Below, piece by piece: positions 11,344-57,473 of a stretch of DNA of 64,000 nucleotides. Under the pieces are notes generated by a model, which searched no databases, was not told the origin of the DNA, and saw only the letters and a list, made by a program, of their open reading frames with translations. Every line of letters starts with the position of its first letter. Positions within the stretch are counted from its first letter, which is position 1. A program made the translations under genes and the position numbers. The stretch is from Tridacna crocea (taxonomy: Eukaryota; Mollusca; Bivalvia; Cardiida; Cardiidae): NCBI GenBank assembly GCA_943736015.1, contig OX031062.1, positions 59,756,962 to 59,820,961 on the forward strand, read 5' to 3'.

Positions 11344-11567
11344 TTAAGCCTCTCCCAAACAATCCTTGGCTTTTAAGACCATGAGATAGGAGCCTTTTGA
11401 AAACATTGTGGGAAAAGGAGAAAATGCTGGTAACCAGCATTTTCTCCTTTCCCCACAATCTTTTCTACCCTTCTCAAAACAAATTTCACTTCTTGAGTTG
11501 CGTTTATTTTGTCGTCTGCAAAGTTTTGGACCAATCTAAAACTTTCGATTGTTTGGTAAAGAGTTAA
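11344..11567 (-). mobile_element. P-A palindromic TTAA element
   Basis: Full-length; TTAAGCCTCTCCCAAAC to TTGGTAAAGAGTTAA; intact palindrome. Confidence 0.93.
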
Positions 11568-12862
11568 ATCTTTCCTTGTAAAAGTCTTTATCCCAGTCTC
11601 AAAATCATTTATGCCAGCATGCTTTTTTGTACAGTCTATGCGTTCTGTATACCGTTGTCTGCGGATGTCATATTCTTCGAAGATTCGACCTGTCTTATGT
11701 GACGCATCATTCTTCCCGCTATCGGGAAGACAGTATTATTATGCGCTATAAAGTAGCAGTGGAGAAAATGGCTTTTATTAGTACGTTTGAAGGAAAATTA
11801 GGCCGTTTTTAGTTCCAGATTTCTCCAAACTGCTGATTATATAGCTGAGTGAATCGCACCAGGTAGCGTTTTATTCAGTATACGTTTTAATTATTTTAGT
11901 TTGAAATTCAAAGTAACAGTAGTCGCGTAGAAATATGGTCCGGTCCTGTGTAGCCAGGATGCCCAAATTAGATAGATGAATTTTTGTAGAATGTATCTAG
12001 CAGGAGATAATGTTCTATATACGATCTGAGTTGCTCTAAATTTTGCACTAAGCACAGTCACTATTTAAGAGGCATAAATCTTCGAATTTAACCATATCAG
12101 ACAATGCCTCCTTTTCGCAACTTGTTTACTTTTTAAACTCTTCTAAGACATATTCCAGCATTTGAGCCACAATAAATTTTTCTAAAAATGGAAGAAAGAA
12201 TAATGCCTTTTTTTTTTAAACACAAACAGTATACTGAAAGATCCAACGGCTGTGTTGACCAGTTTTATCTAGATCAATTCTTTTAGCTAAAACCAACTGG
12301 ATTTGCGTTTTATGGTTTGAAGTTTCACCGAGTAGGCTTTGTTCTTCGACTTCCCAAACTCCAAACTCCGTAGGTTGACTTCTGTTAATGACCGGTGCTA
12401 GATGCGACACACTATAGTAGACCTCTGTTTTATTTTGGAATTTCATAACAGAAACATTTTGCCTGTATGACAGAGGCACCTGTTGTTTTTTTATGCGTGA
12501 AAAAAGGCATTTAAGTGAACAAGAGTAGGTTTTCGTAATAATATAAAGCTGCTTTGCATTGAAATGTTTATTGAAATGAGTATACAGTGCTTAGAAAATT
12601 CGATAATTAAACATCAAACTCTTTTTTTTTTTTCAAATTCCATATTTAACTTCTCTCTCTGTCTATAAATTACAACAGGGTTTTTCATTAGGTTTAACAA
12701 TGCAATTTCATCTTCAGGGGTTCAGTGCAATTTTTATTTTAAAAAGAAAACATTTTCGTTGTTGTTTTTGACGCGTGAAGAGCTAATTAGTGTATAAGGA
12801 AACCCCTCCTCGTGACACACGTCAAAATAACGCAACTAGCAGGTGCGCTTGAGAAGAACCAA
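11568..12862. other. Intergenic stretch
   Basis: No exon, repeat or RNA gene supported; several open frames here lack splice or homology support. Confidence 0.5.
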
Positions 12863-12888
12863 GGCTGACTTCGTTTGGGGCTATAGCC
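12863..12888 (+). promoter_or_regulatory. 26-bp motif shared (inverted) with 18279-18304
   Basis: GGCTGACTTCG-TTTGGGG-CTATAGCC occurs here and, perfectly inverted, at 18279-18304. Here it is about 120 bp upstream of the candidate start codon at 13011; there it is just upstream of the likely Rap1 5' exon. It could be a shared promoter element or the ends of an old 5.4-kb transposon. Confidence 0.35.
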
Positions 12889-13010
12889 CCGGCTACAGTA
12901 GCAATGGCTCCAACCGAACATCAAAAGCCAGGACTATAATGATGTCATTTGACCTTTAACCTCGGCTATTGTCGGACCGTGCTCGCACCCACGGTCGGTT
13001 TAGTTCCAAG

Positions 13011-14985
13011 ATGGCGACTGGGGAAGGAAATGAAATGTAAGTTATGTTGAAAAGGTAGAAGTACAACCCGTATTCGTTCCATATTATTTATTTGATCAGA
13101 CCTATATGCCAGCCAATAGTTATGCATCGAAATGGAGTATACGTGTTATTTCAAACGAACCGATGGCTTCAGCCGATGATATTTTTCATGATTGATGGAG
13201 AAATCGGCCCGTTGAGAATCCGTCCCCAAATTGAATTTAATTTTTGAGCCCATAAGTCCAGATCAATTTTCAGAAATGTCTCATTTTTTTTTTTTTTTTT
13301 TTAATCTGAGATATCCCATCTTAAGACCCATAAAATAAGACAATATTCTGCCTGGGAGAATACACTTCAATAGAAGGGGTGGAGGAAGATTCGGACCCAA
13401 GAAGATTCGGCCCAACGCAAAATCTTGAGAAGATTTGGACCCAAGAAGATTCGGACCACCTATGAGAAGATTCGGCCCAAGGTAGAGGAAGATTCGGCCC
13501 TAATTTTGAAAACATTTTGAATAATTAGTTCAATCAGGTAATTTTACTGACACAAACAATATAATACAACTTGGGCCGAATCTTCTCACCCTCGGGGCTG
13601 AATCTTCTCACCTGCTGGGCCGAATCTTCTCGAAAATCGCTGGAAGGAATCTTCTTGGGTCCGAATCTTCTGACATCCCAATAGAAGTACTTATTTTTTT
13701 AAGTAAAAAACTAAAATTATTTCTATTCAAAATCACTATTGTACTGTAGAAGAGCAGTAATATGATATTTGCACTTGTTTCTTCTTTCAGGATTATGGTG
13801 AACAAAAATGGCACAATGTACTTGGCAAGAATTAGCCAATCTTTATTTGATATGATCAGCTCACCAGATTGTGGTATGTATGATTTGGGAGAAATGTTAC
13901 AAAAAACATGTTGCTGGGCTGGGGTATCAAACACTAGTCTTCTAGCTTGTGTCAGATTAGTACCATGCAGGCAGGTTTTTTGAAGTTTCATAAGCTTTAT
14001 CAGTACCCTTTACACTCCTATGATGGAGAAATAAGACTGATAATTGCTTATTGGGGTTCATGCCATATTAGCAAATTTTCAGTTATACATGTATATCAAC
14101 ACTCATCCTAAACCAAACTCTACTGAATAGGCAGAACTTTAACCAGTACTAAGTCAGATACTGGCATCTGCCTACTTCAGAAAGAATCTTACCTGACCTG
14201 TACCTAAAATAGTAATAACATGGGAGTTATATCACTTCTCCAAAGTGATAATTGTGTAATCTTATGAAATCATATATTGACTTCTATATAGGCAAGTAAA
14301 CTGAAACTTAATTTGGCCTCAGCAGAACTGGAAAGATCATTGCTTTTCTAGAGCCGTGAAAGTAAGTGCTCAGGCCAAATCAAAATTCTGTTCCTTGGCA
14401 GAAATGTTTGTCATCACAAGATACAGTGGCTTTGAATGATTTTAGTGGTTGAAAAAGAACTAGGATAGGCTATCTTTTCCTGACCAGCACAGGAGGAGTC
14501 CTGCAGGGCTCAGTGGTAAAGTGTGGGACTCATAAGCTGGAGGCTCTGGGTTCAAGCTGCACTGCATTCATTGGAGTTTTCATTGGAGTGCCCTTTGGCA
14601 AGACACTTCAAAGCCCTTACCTAGTACTGCTAAAACCCAGAAAATACATGAATATACCAGCTGCTGCAGTGATATGACTGAAATAATGTTGAAGCGGCAT
14701 AAAACAGTCGTCAAATATATCCTTTTTTTTTTATTTTTTATAGCTTATACACCTATAGACATCAAGTGAAGAGAAAGCTCTAATAACTATGAGAGGAGAA
14801 GTTGATGAGGAGTTTAATAAAAATCAACGCCATGATGTCCTGGTTTACTGGTCTAACTTTTCCATGATTTTAACATTTTCAGACTTTCGAGAGTGCTTCT
14901 TTGCAGAGGATCATTTTTTCTGTTTCTTTGATAACTCTAAAAAGGCAGAGTGGCTGTCTGTTACCAGTGTCATACACTACCATAG
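13011..14985 (+). CDS. Unrecognised gene, first three candidate exons
   Basis: Start context CCAAGATGGCGAC. Exons 13011-13036, 13791-13873 and 14883-14985 have matching phases (2, 1, 2) and acceptors CTTTCAG and TTTTCAG; donors GTAAGT and GTATGT are strong, the third (GTTTGG) is weak. Predicted protein: MATGEGNEM, IMVNKNGTMYLARISQSLF, DMISSPDC, DFRECFFAEDHFFCFF, DNSKKAEWLSVTSVIHYH. I do not recognise the family. A further open segment from 16182 (acceptor AAAACAG, RLLPEFCFNLKQH) could continue it, but it has no good donor. Splice phase agreement is the main support; it may be a decayed gene. Confidence 0.4.
13373..13680. repeat. AGAAGATTCGG tandem repeats arranged as a foldback
   Basis: At 13380-13500 about seven spaced copies of GAAGATTCGGNCC. 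At 13570-13680 the inverse GGNCCGAATCTTC recurs about five times. A roughly 60-bp AT-rich spacer divides them. Located in the first intron of the candidate gene at 13011. Confidence 0.85.
14500..14716 (+). mobile_element. tRNA-derived SINE-like element
   Basis: The head resembles a tRNA promoter: GGCTCAGTGGTAAAGTG (A box) and GGTTCAAGCTGC (B box). The body ends ATAATGTTGAAGCGGCATAAA, like the mollusc SINE tail seen at 51242-51539. No target duplication identified. Confidence 0.65.
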
Positions 14986-15172
14986 GTTTGGTTGAAGCCC
15001 TGTTTCAATAGATTCTGTTGAAATCTTCAAAGTACTTGAATTTAGTTGGATTATTCCCTGTACTGTTGTTCTCAAGACTGCTTTCCGATAATCCTTTTTA
15101 AGTTTGTTCCATTTATTTTTCACCTGCACATTTGTCACATTTATGCCCTAACAATATGGGAAAAGTAGCCAG

Positions 15173-15407
15173 TTAACCCATTAACACACAATCCCTACTT
15201 TTGATGCCCCTGAGAAAGAAGCCTTTAGAAAACATTGTGGGAAAAGGAGAAAATGCTGGTTACCAGCATTTTCTCATTTTCCCACAATGTTTTCTACCCT
15301 TCACAAAACAAATTTCAAATTTTCAGTCACTTTTATTCTGTCGTCTGCAAATGCTTTCAATTTGGACAAGTCTATAAATTAAATATTGTTGTTTGGTAAT
15401 GAGTTAA
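15173..15407 (-). mobile_element. P-A palindromic TTAA element
   Basis: Full-length with perfect ends. The central base is T, which is otherwise typical of + copies, suggesting the core has flipped. Confidence 0.94.
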
Positions 15408-15832
15408 AGTTTAAAATTTCCATTTCATATTTACATGATTTGGTCAGCATTTTTGGTTGGATTTTCGTGAAACTTGCACAATTTGTTTATCTCATCAACA
15501 GCTTCAAGCTGATTGATTTTGAAAAAAAAAACAGTAAGGGAAAAGTTGCCACTTTAATTTGAAAATAGCTATTGCTTGTTTACTTGATAAAGAATGCATT
15601 ATCTGTCAGATTTCTGTGTACTTGCAAAGTTTGTTTTATCAATAGCTTTAACCCTTTTGGTTTTGAAAAAAAAAATAAACAAACAATATCGGAAAAGTAG
15701 CCATTTCAAGTTGAAAATTTTGAAAATGTTTACATGATGAAAATTTCATTTGTTTTTATGTTTCTTTTTTTTTAACTTTGACAGTTTGCAAGAAAATAAG
15801 TAGATACACTGCAAGTAGAGCAGTTCAGGCTC

Positions 15833-16061
15833 TTAACTCATTACCAAACGACAAAATTTTAGGTTTGTCCAAATTGAAAGCATTTGCAGACCACAATATA
15901 AAAGTGACTGAAAATTTGAAATATGTTTTGTGAAGGGTAGAAAACATTGTGGGAAAAGGAGAAAATGCTGGTTACCAGCATTTTCTCCTTTTCTCACAAT
16001 GTTTTCGAAAAGCTTCTTTCTCAGGGGCGTCAAAAGTAGGGATTGTGTGGTAATGGGTTAA
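15833..16061 (+). mobile_element. P-A palindromic TTAA element
   Basis: Complete 229-bp copy, close to the family consensus. Confidence 0.96.
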
Positions 16062-16285
16062 GGGACACTAGTTCTTTATACTCTACCACAGGAAGTGATG
16101 GGATATTATGTTATATTGTCTAATGCCTGTTCATCCCATATTATATGGCTTTTGTTGTAATGTTGCCTCAATTTAAAACAGGACAAGGCTTTTACCCGAA
16201 TTCTGCTTTAACTTGAAGCAGCATACAAAGAAACTTTGGTGGCTGCATTTGATTTCACAAGTTTTTATGAACAACCTTAGACATT

Positions 16286-16655
16286 TTTATCTCCACTGGC
16301 CCAAGGCCAGCAGGCTTATGTCATGGCCTGGTGCCCGTTGTACATATGTGTCTGTGTGTTAACTTTTTTTTCAAACTTCTTCACTGGAACTACCCATCCA
16401 TTTGATGAAACCTCACAAAAAAGATCCTGCTATTGTCTTCTCCAGAAATTCTTGAAAGAATTAAAAAGCTGGTTGCCATAGCAACAAAACCGAAAAATTT
16501 TGATTGTCTTTGAAAATCTTCTTGTCTGAAACCATAAGACCCAGGGCTACCAAATTTGGCATCTAGCTTTATCTTATGGACCTCAATCACTTCAAATTTG
16601 TATGGTTAAAAAGCCAGTGGAGCAATGTACAGAGGCATAATGGGCCTCTTGTTAG
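16286..16655. repeat. Mollusc-type dispersed repeat (worn)
   Basis: TTTATCTCCACTGGCCCAAG start and GGGCCTCTTGTTAGA end resemble a common mollusc short element family (inference from recall). No coding potential. Confidence 0.4.
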
Positions 16656-17096
16656 ATTTATCTGACACTTTGATTTTCATGTTAAGTTTTCAAACTTTAT
16701 TAAAATGATGTTAACTGTTGTTGGCATATCTCATTTATTTTCCAAACTTCTGCTTTTATGACTTGAATATACTGGTACCCTTCAAATGATCAATTTTGTA
16801 AGACCTACTTTATAGTAAAAGTTTGGGTGTACAGTTATAAATGTCGTAGGCTAGACAGGAATTCGGCTAGATTCAGAATCTGGCTAGACCAGATAGGCAT
16901 TCGATCTTATCAGGACTAGGACAGATAAAAATTCTTAATTGGTCTGGACTCATTCAGGATCTGGCTAAACAATATTTAGCCAGATAGAAATTCTTATTCA
17001 ACTCCTGATCTGCCTTACACCAAAAAAGGATTTTTATCAAGACTACAACTAGGCCTACACTGTATGAGTCTTGGTCATAGCCCTGGGAATCTTTGT
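16656..17096. other. Intergenic stretch
   Basis: Contains loosely repeated GGCTAGA/GACAGATA-like words at 16850-17000; nothing else supported. Confidence 0.4.
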
Positions 17097-17278
17097 ATTT
17101 TACTCTTTAGGAAATAGCAAAATTTTGGACTTGTCCAAATTGAAAACATTTGTAGACGACAAAATGAATGTGAATAAAAAATAGAAAATTGATTTGGAAA
17201 GGGTAGAAAACATTGTGGGAAATGGAGAAAATGCTGGTTACCAGCATTTTCTCCTTTTCCAACAGTGTTTTCAAAGGT
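17097..17278 (+). mobile_element. P-A element, right end truncated
   Basis: Left two thirds with an intact palindrome; breaks off after GTTTTCAAAGG. Confidence 0.85.
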
Positions 17279-17527
17279 TGAAATTGAATGCATATGCAGA
17301 AATCAAATGTAGCTGGAATTATGGTAGAGCTAATTGTCTCCAAAAGTTTTGAAAACCTTTTGGGGCCAAAGAAAAATACCAAACATTTTCATTGAAATTT
17401 GCGATTTTTCGGAAGAAAAACAGATCTGTGTCCTCAATACCACCACTATGGTCCTGGCTTGTAAGAAAAAGGCCGATAATCCTTAGAACCTCCTCACACA
17501 TCCCTTTATCAATTCGAAAATGGTACC

Positions 17528-17752
17528 TTAACCCTTTCCAAAACGACAAACTTTTGGACTAGACCAAATTGAAAGATTTGCAGACGACAATTCAACTCTT
17601 GCTAAAAAGATTTCTGTCTATGATTGGGTAGAAAACATTGTAGGAAAAGGAGAAAATGCTGGTTACCAGCATTTTCTCCTTTTTCCACAATGTTTTCAAA
17701 AGGCTACTATTCAAGACCCGTAAAAACCAGGGATTGTTTGGGAAAAGGTTAA
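17528..17752 (+). mobile_element. P-A palindromic TTAA element
   Basis: TTAACCCTTTCCAAAAC to GGGAAAAGGTTAA; intact palindrome. Confidence 0.94.
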
Positions 17753-17885
17753 GTCAAAGTCTATAAACTGGGGAATTATATTCTCTGAATAACACTGCAC
17801 GCGCTGAATATGCTGTCGACGGAGTCTGAGTAAGAGACCAAGCAAAACAGTTTTTGTAGGTAAATGCAAAAAAAAAACATGTCAT

Positions 17886-18114
17886 TTAACTCATTACCAC
17901 AAGAGAAAATTTTAGACAGGTCCAAATTGAAAGCATTTGCAGACAACAAAATAAAGGTGACTGAAAAATAGAAATTTGTTCTGGAAAGGGTAGAAAACAC
18001 TGTGGGAAAAGGAGAAAATGCTGGTAACCAGCATTTTCTCCATTTCCCACAGTGTTTTCAAAAGGCTTCTTTCTCAGGGGCGTCAAAAGTAGGGATTGCG
18101 TGGTAATGGGTTAA
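17886..18114 (+). mobile_element. P-A palindromic TTAA element
   Basis: 229 bp, ACACTGTGGG-type arms; central base A, unusual for a + copy. Confidence 0.95.
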
Positions 18115-18260
18115 ATCATCATCCATAAAAAAAAAATCTCAATCACCAACAGTATAGGTATCCATGGACGCCGCCATATTGTTGACTGCTGTTGCAAAGG
18201 CTATGTGTGTTCGCTTCATGACATGCGTACTTGACAGCTTCCCGTTTATTTATAGTTTTC

Positions 18261-18408
18261 TGACGTCACTTTAGCCGTGGCTATAGCCCCAAACGAAGTC
18301 AGCCCAAATATAGCAACACTTAATTGACAGTGACGTCACAAGTCGGCCATTTCTCTACAATCACTGAACTGGGAAGTGAAGCCAACATATTGTACTTCGG
18401 TCTTACGG
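18261..18408 (+). promoter_or_regulatory. Probable Rap1 promoter and 5' noncoding exon
   Basis: Two TGACGTCA CRE-type sites (18261-18268, 18331-18338) flank the 26-bp shared motif at 18279-18304 in a locally GC-richer stretch. CTTACGG followed by GTATGTT at about 18409 could be the donor of a 5' UTR exon joining the acceptor at 18845. Transcription start not determinable. Confidence 0.4.
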
Positions 18409-18860
18409 GTATGTTTTCACTTTGTTAAATTTAATAATAGGCACTTTATTCGTATGTAACCATTTTAAACTAAAAGTGCATGTAAAGGACCGATATGCAG
18501 CTATGGAAGACAAACATTTATTGCTTATTTCAATAAAGAAAAGTGGGTGGGGTGCGTAAGTGGTTTAGAAGTTTTACATATTCTCACTTCCTTCCTCTGT
18601 TCTCTGTTATTTTTCATGGAGACTCATAAAATCCATTGTTTCATTTGAAAGTTTTCATTTCTTACAATATTTAATCACGAGCTTCAAGGATGTTCATCCC
18701 TGCAGCCAGGCACATGTTTAGGTTGGTAGGGAAATTTCCTAAATTTGGATTGAAATGTTAGAATTGTTACCATTGTTTTTCATATTGACATGTATTGTGT
18801 GATTTTTGTCAATGAACACGTTTCCTTCTTTTTTCTGTTTTGTAGCATTAAACTGAAGAA

Positions 18861-53792
<34,932 letters not shown>

Positions 53793-53889
53793 AAGAGGAA
53801 AAACTTTATGTTTGTCTGTAAGTACAGCGTTGTGTAGTTCATGGAGACATGGCTATGCTTTATCTCGTTCTTCTACCAGCTATTTTAAA

Positions 53890-54648
53890 TTCTAACATGA
53901 CACGAAATTTGGCTCTATTAACACAGTGCAAGGAATGCGTGGTAAAATCTGCAACAATCCATGTAGAGTGACGTCATCCTATATCGAGTGACGTCATTCA
54001 ATGAGTGAGTTATTCAATTAAGAAATAATCTTCTTTCTACCGTGGTATATCGTTCCATAAACCACAGTTGTGAGTTATGCGGCGCAATAAATAATCCACG
54101 AGGGCGATAGCCCGAGTGGGTTATTCATTGCGCCGCATAACTCACAACATGGTTTATTGAACAATATACCACGATAGAAAGAAGATTATTTCGATTCTAA
54201 CATGGCCAATTCTTAATGAAAGGAAAACAAGTTCAAACTTGTAGTAATCACGCGAATGAAGATTATGTTCCACTGAATAACCCACTCGTTGAATGACGTC
54301 ACTCGATATAGAATGACGTCACTCTGCATGGGTTATCGCAGATTTTACCACGCTTTCCTTGCACTGTTTTTATAGGGCCGAATTTGCGTATCATGTTAGA
54401 ATGGAATATAATCTTCATCCCTGTGTTTACTCCAGGGTTGAACTTGTTTTCCTTTCATTAAGAATTGGCCATGTTAGAATCGAAATAATCTTCTTTCTAT
54501 CATGGTTTATCGTTCACTAAACCACATTGTGAGTTATGAGGTGCAATGAATAACCCACAGGGGCTATTGCCCTTGTTGTTTATTGCGCCTCATAACTCAC
54601 AACTGTGGTTTATTGAACGATAAACCACGATAGAAAGAAGATTATTTC
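53890..54648. repeat. Compound foldback after Rap1 isoform b stop
   Basis: Two complete hairpins, 54022-54192 and 54482-54648 (AAATAATCTTCTTTCTA arms), flank inverted segments 54190-54270 / 54403-54482 (ATGGCCAATTCTTAATGAAA). The middle part 54271-54402 is an inverted copy of 53890-54017 (GTGACGTCATTCAATGAGTG). It begins 98 bp after the TGA at 53790. Confidence 0.85.
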
Positions 54649-54662
54649 TTAAATCTACCATA

Positions 54663-55160
54663 TCCCCGTGGGGTCCTGGGGGTTTTTACTGTATAGAATA
54701 GGACCTCGGCCTTTCTCTATGGCATGTCGTAGAAGGCGACTAAAATTAGAGACAAATGGCTGCTTTCCTCGTAATTCGTAGGTTTGCAGCAGGCTGGGTA
54801 GTTCTTATTCCAAATCGTATATTTTTTTTTCTTGATGTAAATAGGGTTTGGAGTGGGAATCAGTTGGCCTGTGGGACCCCGTGTGGTTTAATCGGGGGTA
54901 TAAGAATAAACCACTGCAGTCCCGCGATCGTCACATCTGCCATTTCATCTGGCGGAACAAAAGTGACAGCATGCATGTCGTAAAAGGCGACAAAAGGGGC
55001 ATCATTTTGTGTTTCATCCATTCCTCATTTATCATGTTTGTCTTACGTTGTTGCAGATGTATGTTATTTTCACCTCGCATTATTGTTCACTAAGTAAGTG
55101 CGCCCAATATGACCTAAGTTGTCGACGGGCCTTAAAACGCTATTCATTTATTCATTCATT
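54663..55160 (+). mobile_element. Retroposon with 13-bp target duplication
   Basis: TAAATCTACCATA occurs at 54650-54662 and 55161-55173. The 498-bp body has GCATGTCGTAGAAGGCGACT, repeated as GCATGTCGTAAAAGGCGAC, and a 3' tail of (ATTC)-like repeats (ATTCATTTATTCATTCATT). No ORF of note; resembles mollusc SINE/LINE-tail elements. Confidence 0.82.
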
Positions 55161-55351
55161 TAAATCTACCATAATATGGCTGGCAATACAGGAAAAAGTG
55201 CATTCTGATGCTGACAATTGCAAAAAGTGTCATCAACTGATTTGAGACGGCACTTTACAACCATATTATATATTTGTCTTCATTAGACTTCGGAAAAACA
55301 GAAAATTACATAAATATTGAAAGTGTTGTTCCAGATCAGCCTGTGCAGTAA

Positions 55352-55488
55352 CAGGCTTTCTCCTTTTCCCACAATGTTTTCTACCCTTCACAGAGCGAAT
55401 TTCAAATTTTCAGTCCCTGAAATTTTGTCGTCTGCAAATGCTTTCGATTTGGACAAACCCAAAATTTTGTCGTTCGGTAATGAGTTAA
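55352..55488 (-). mobile_element. P-A right-half fragment
   Basis: Starts near the palindrome centre (CAGGCTTTCTCC) and ends GGTAATGAGTTAA, shared with next copy. Confidence 0.85.
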
Positions 55489-55713
55489 CCCATTACCACT
55501 CAATCCCTACTTTTGACGCCCCTGAGATAGAAGCCTTTAGAAAACACTGTGGGAAAAGGAGAAAATGCTGGTAACCAGCATTTTCTCCTTTTCCCACAGT
55601 GTTTTCTACCCTTCACAAAACAAATTTCAAATTTTTAGTCACATTTATTTTGTCGTCTGCAAATGCTTTTGATTTGGACCAGTCTAAAATATTGCCGTTT
55701 GGTAATGGGTTAA
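55485..55713 (-). mobile_element. P-A palindromic TTAA element
   Basis: 229 bp, near consensus with ACACTGTGGG / CCCACAGTGT arms. Confidence 0.96.
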
Positions 55714-55904
55714 TAATATTGATAATAACAGTTCATCGTACATCTGCTTTCAGATGCTGTAGTATCTTGGTTAGAGAAGAATGCTAAACAATCTCATGCA
55801 GAGGACTGGTACTATACAAACACTCAGTGCATCTAAATGTGTTCATTAGTCAAAGACATGGGCCAAACTATAGTGTGAAACAACAGATAAAACAATCCTT
55901 ATCA

Positions 55905-56110
55905 CGCTCTCCGCCCGTATTCACATACCATTCTCAAGAATGTTCTCGGTCTTATTCTCCAGGTTTTTCTAAATTTGAAAGTAACAACTTCTGCTTGGCT
56001 AGACTGTTTGTTATACCTAATCAAAAGTTGTATTACTCTAAAATATAAGAATCTTAAAGAATAAGACTAGAAAAACAATTTTCTTAAGAAAGCTTGTTGA
56101 ATATGGACCT
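55905..56110. repeat. Imperfect foldback element
   Basis: GTATTCACATACCATTCTC.. CGGTCTTATTCTCC at left; GAATAAGACTAG.. AAGCTTGTTGAATATGGAC at right, as inverted partners. Confidence 0.45.
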
Positions 56111-56236
56111 TGTTTACCTATCTCTTTGGAAAGCGTTCTGATTGGCTGAAATGATAGATATCAGCCACCTGATTGACTGAGGGAAATAAATCACAGCAAG
56201 TCTGGCTAGTCTTAGAAATTTATCATGAAAAATAAA

Positions 56237-56465
56237 TTAACCCTTTACCAAACAATCCGAACTTTTAACACCCCTGTCAAAGAAGCATTTTGAAAACTTT
56301 GTGGGAAAAGAAGAAAGTGCAGGTAACCAGCATTTTCTCCTTTTCCCACAATGTTTTCTTCCCTCCCTAGATAAAAATCAAATTTTTTAGTCACATTCAT
56401 TTTGTCGTCTGCAAATGCTTTCAGTTTGGACCAGTCTAATATTTTGTTGTTTGTTAAAGAGTTAA
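56237..56465 (-). mobile_element. P-A palindromic TTAA element
   Basis: 229 bp; arms CTTTGTGGGAAAAGAAG / CTCCTTTTCCCACAATG. Confidence 0.93.
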
Positions 56466-56528
56466 GAAGGAAAAGAACAATATGACCACAAAATTCCCTT
56501 TAGTTTGCTTCCTTGAGGAAGAAGCCTT

Positions 56529-56752
56529 TTTAACCCTGTGCCAAACAACAAAATACCTGTTCACATTAAAAGCATTTGCAGATTATAAAATAAATGTGAC
56601 TCAGAAATTGAAAAAAATTCCGGGGAAGGGTAGCAAACATATTGAGAAAAGGAGAAAAAGCTGATAACAAGCATTTTTTTCCTTGTCCATGATTTTTTAA
56701 AAAGATTTCTTTCTTAGGGTTTTTCAGTCAAGATTGTATGGTATAGAGCAAA
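56529..56752 (+). mobile_element. P-A element (worn)
   Basis: TTAACCCTGTGCCAAAC start; core AAAAGCTGATAACAAGC. Confidence 0.78.
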
Positions 56753-56825
56753 ATTGTCAGAGAAGGCGGACAATACTCTTTATACCTCTCTGAGCCACAG
56801 AAGAAAATGGTATTTTGCAAATAGC

Positions 56826-56870
56826 ATTGAGATCAGACTGCATGGAGTGTGCAGTCTGATCTTGGATCAA
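56826..56870. repeat. Small hairpin GATCAGACTGCA
   Basis: GAGATCAGACTGCA / TGCAGTCTGATCTTGG, 12-bp arms; the same word occurs near 27110, 48970 and 53360. Confidence 0.7.
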
Positions 56871-56972
56871 TACTTCCTGCGTGCTTAGTAAGTTTTGAGA
56901 TCATTCTGAGGTATAGTGGTGTTTATTTACCGCCACGGAAAGAGCTTGAGTTTACAATTTGGCACTGAAAGA

Positions 56973-57190
56973 ATTAAAATTTTACTACACAATCCCGAGT
57001 TTAAATGACCCTGGGAAATAAACTTTTTGAAAACATGGTGGAAAAAGGAGAAAATGCTGGAAACCAGCATTTTCTCCTTTTCCCACCATGTTTTCTAGAC
57101 GACCTGATTAAAATCCTATCTTTTGTTCCATACAAATTTTGTGGTATGCAAGGGCTTTCAAATTGGACCTGTCTAAAACAGTTGTTTCAA
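56973..57190 (-). mobile_element. P-A element with symmetric variant arms
   Basis: CATGGTGG and CCACCATG arms instead of CATTGTGG/CCACAATG; right end lost. Confidence 0.85.
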
Positions 57191-57252
57191 GGCACATCCC
57201 ATTATTTGCGGTCCATATTTTCGTCCTCTACAAATGCTTTTCATATGTCATA

Positions 57253-57473
57253 GTTTTTTACCGATTGACAAAATTCTGGACATCTCCATTTTGAAGGCAT
57301 TTCCTAGAATACGGATTAGATGTAGCTCAAATTCTGAAACTTGTGTTTGATAAGGTATAAAACACTGACAGAAAAGGAGAAAGTTCTGGTTATGAGCATT
57401 TTCTCCTTCTCCCACAGTATTTTCAAAAGTTTTCTTTCTTGTGATCATTTAAAGTTGGGATTGTGTTATAGAC
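57253..57473 (+). mobile_element. P-A element (worn)
   Basis: TTTTTTACCGATTGAC start; core GTTCTGGTTATGAGC. Confidence 0.75.

Noticed and set aside
12216-12479. Minus-strand gene
   Set aside because: Open frame of 87 codons with no recognisable domain, no splice support and neutral base composition.
54756-54983. Plus-strand protein-coding gene
   Set aside because: Lies wholly inside the retroposon with 13-bp target duplications.
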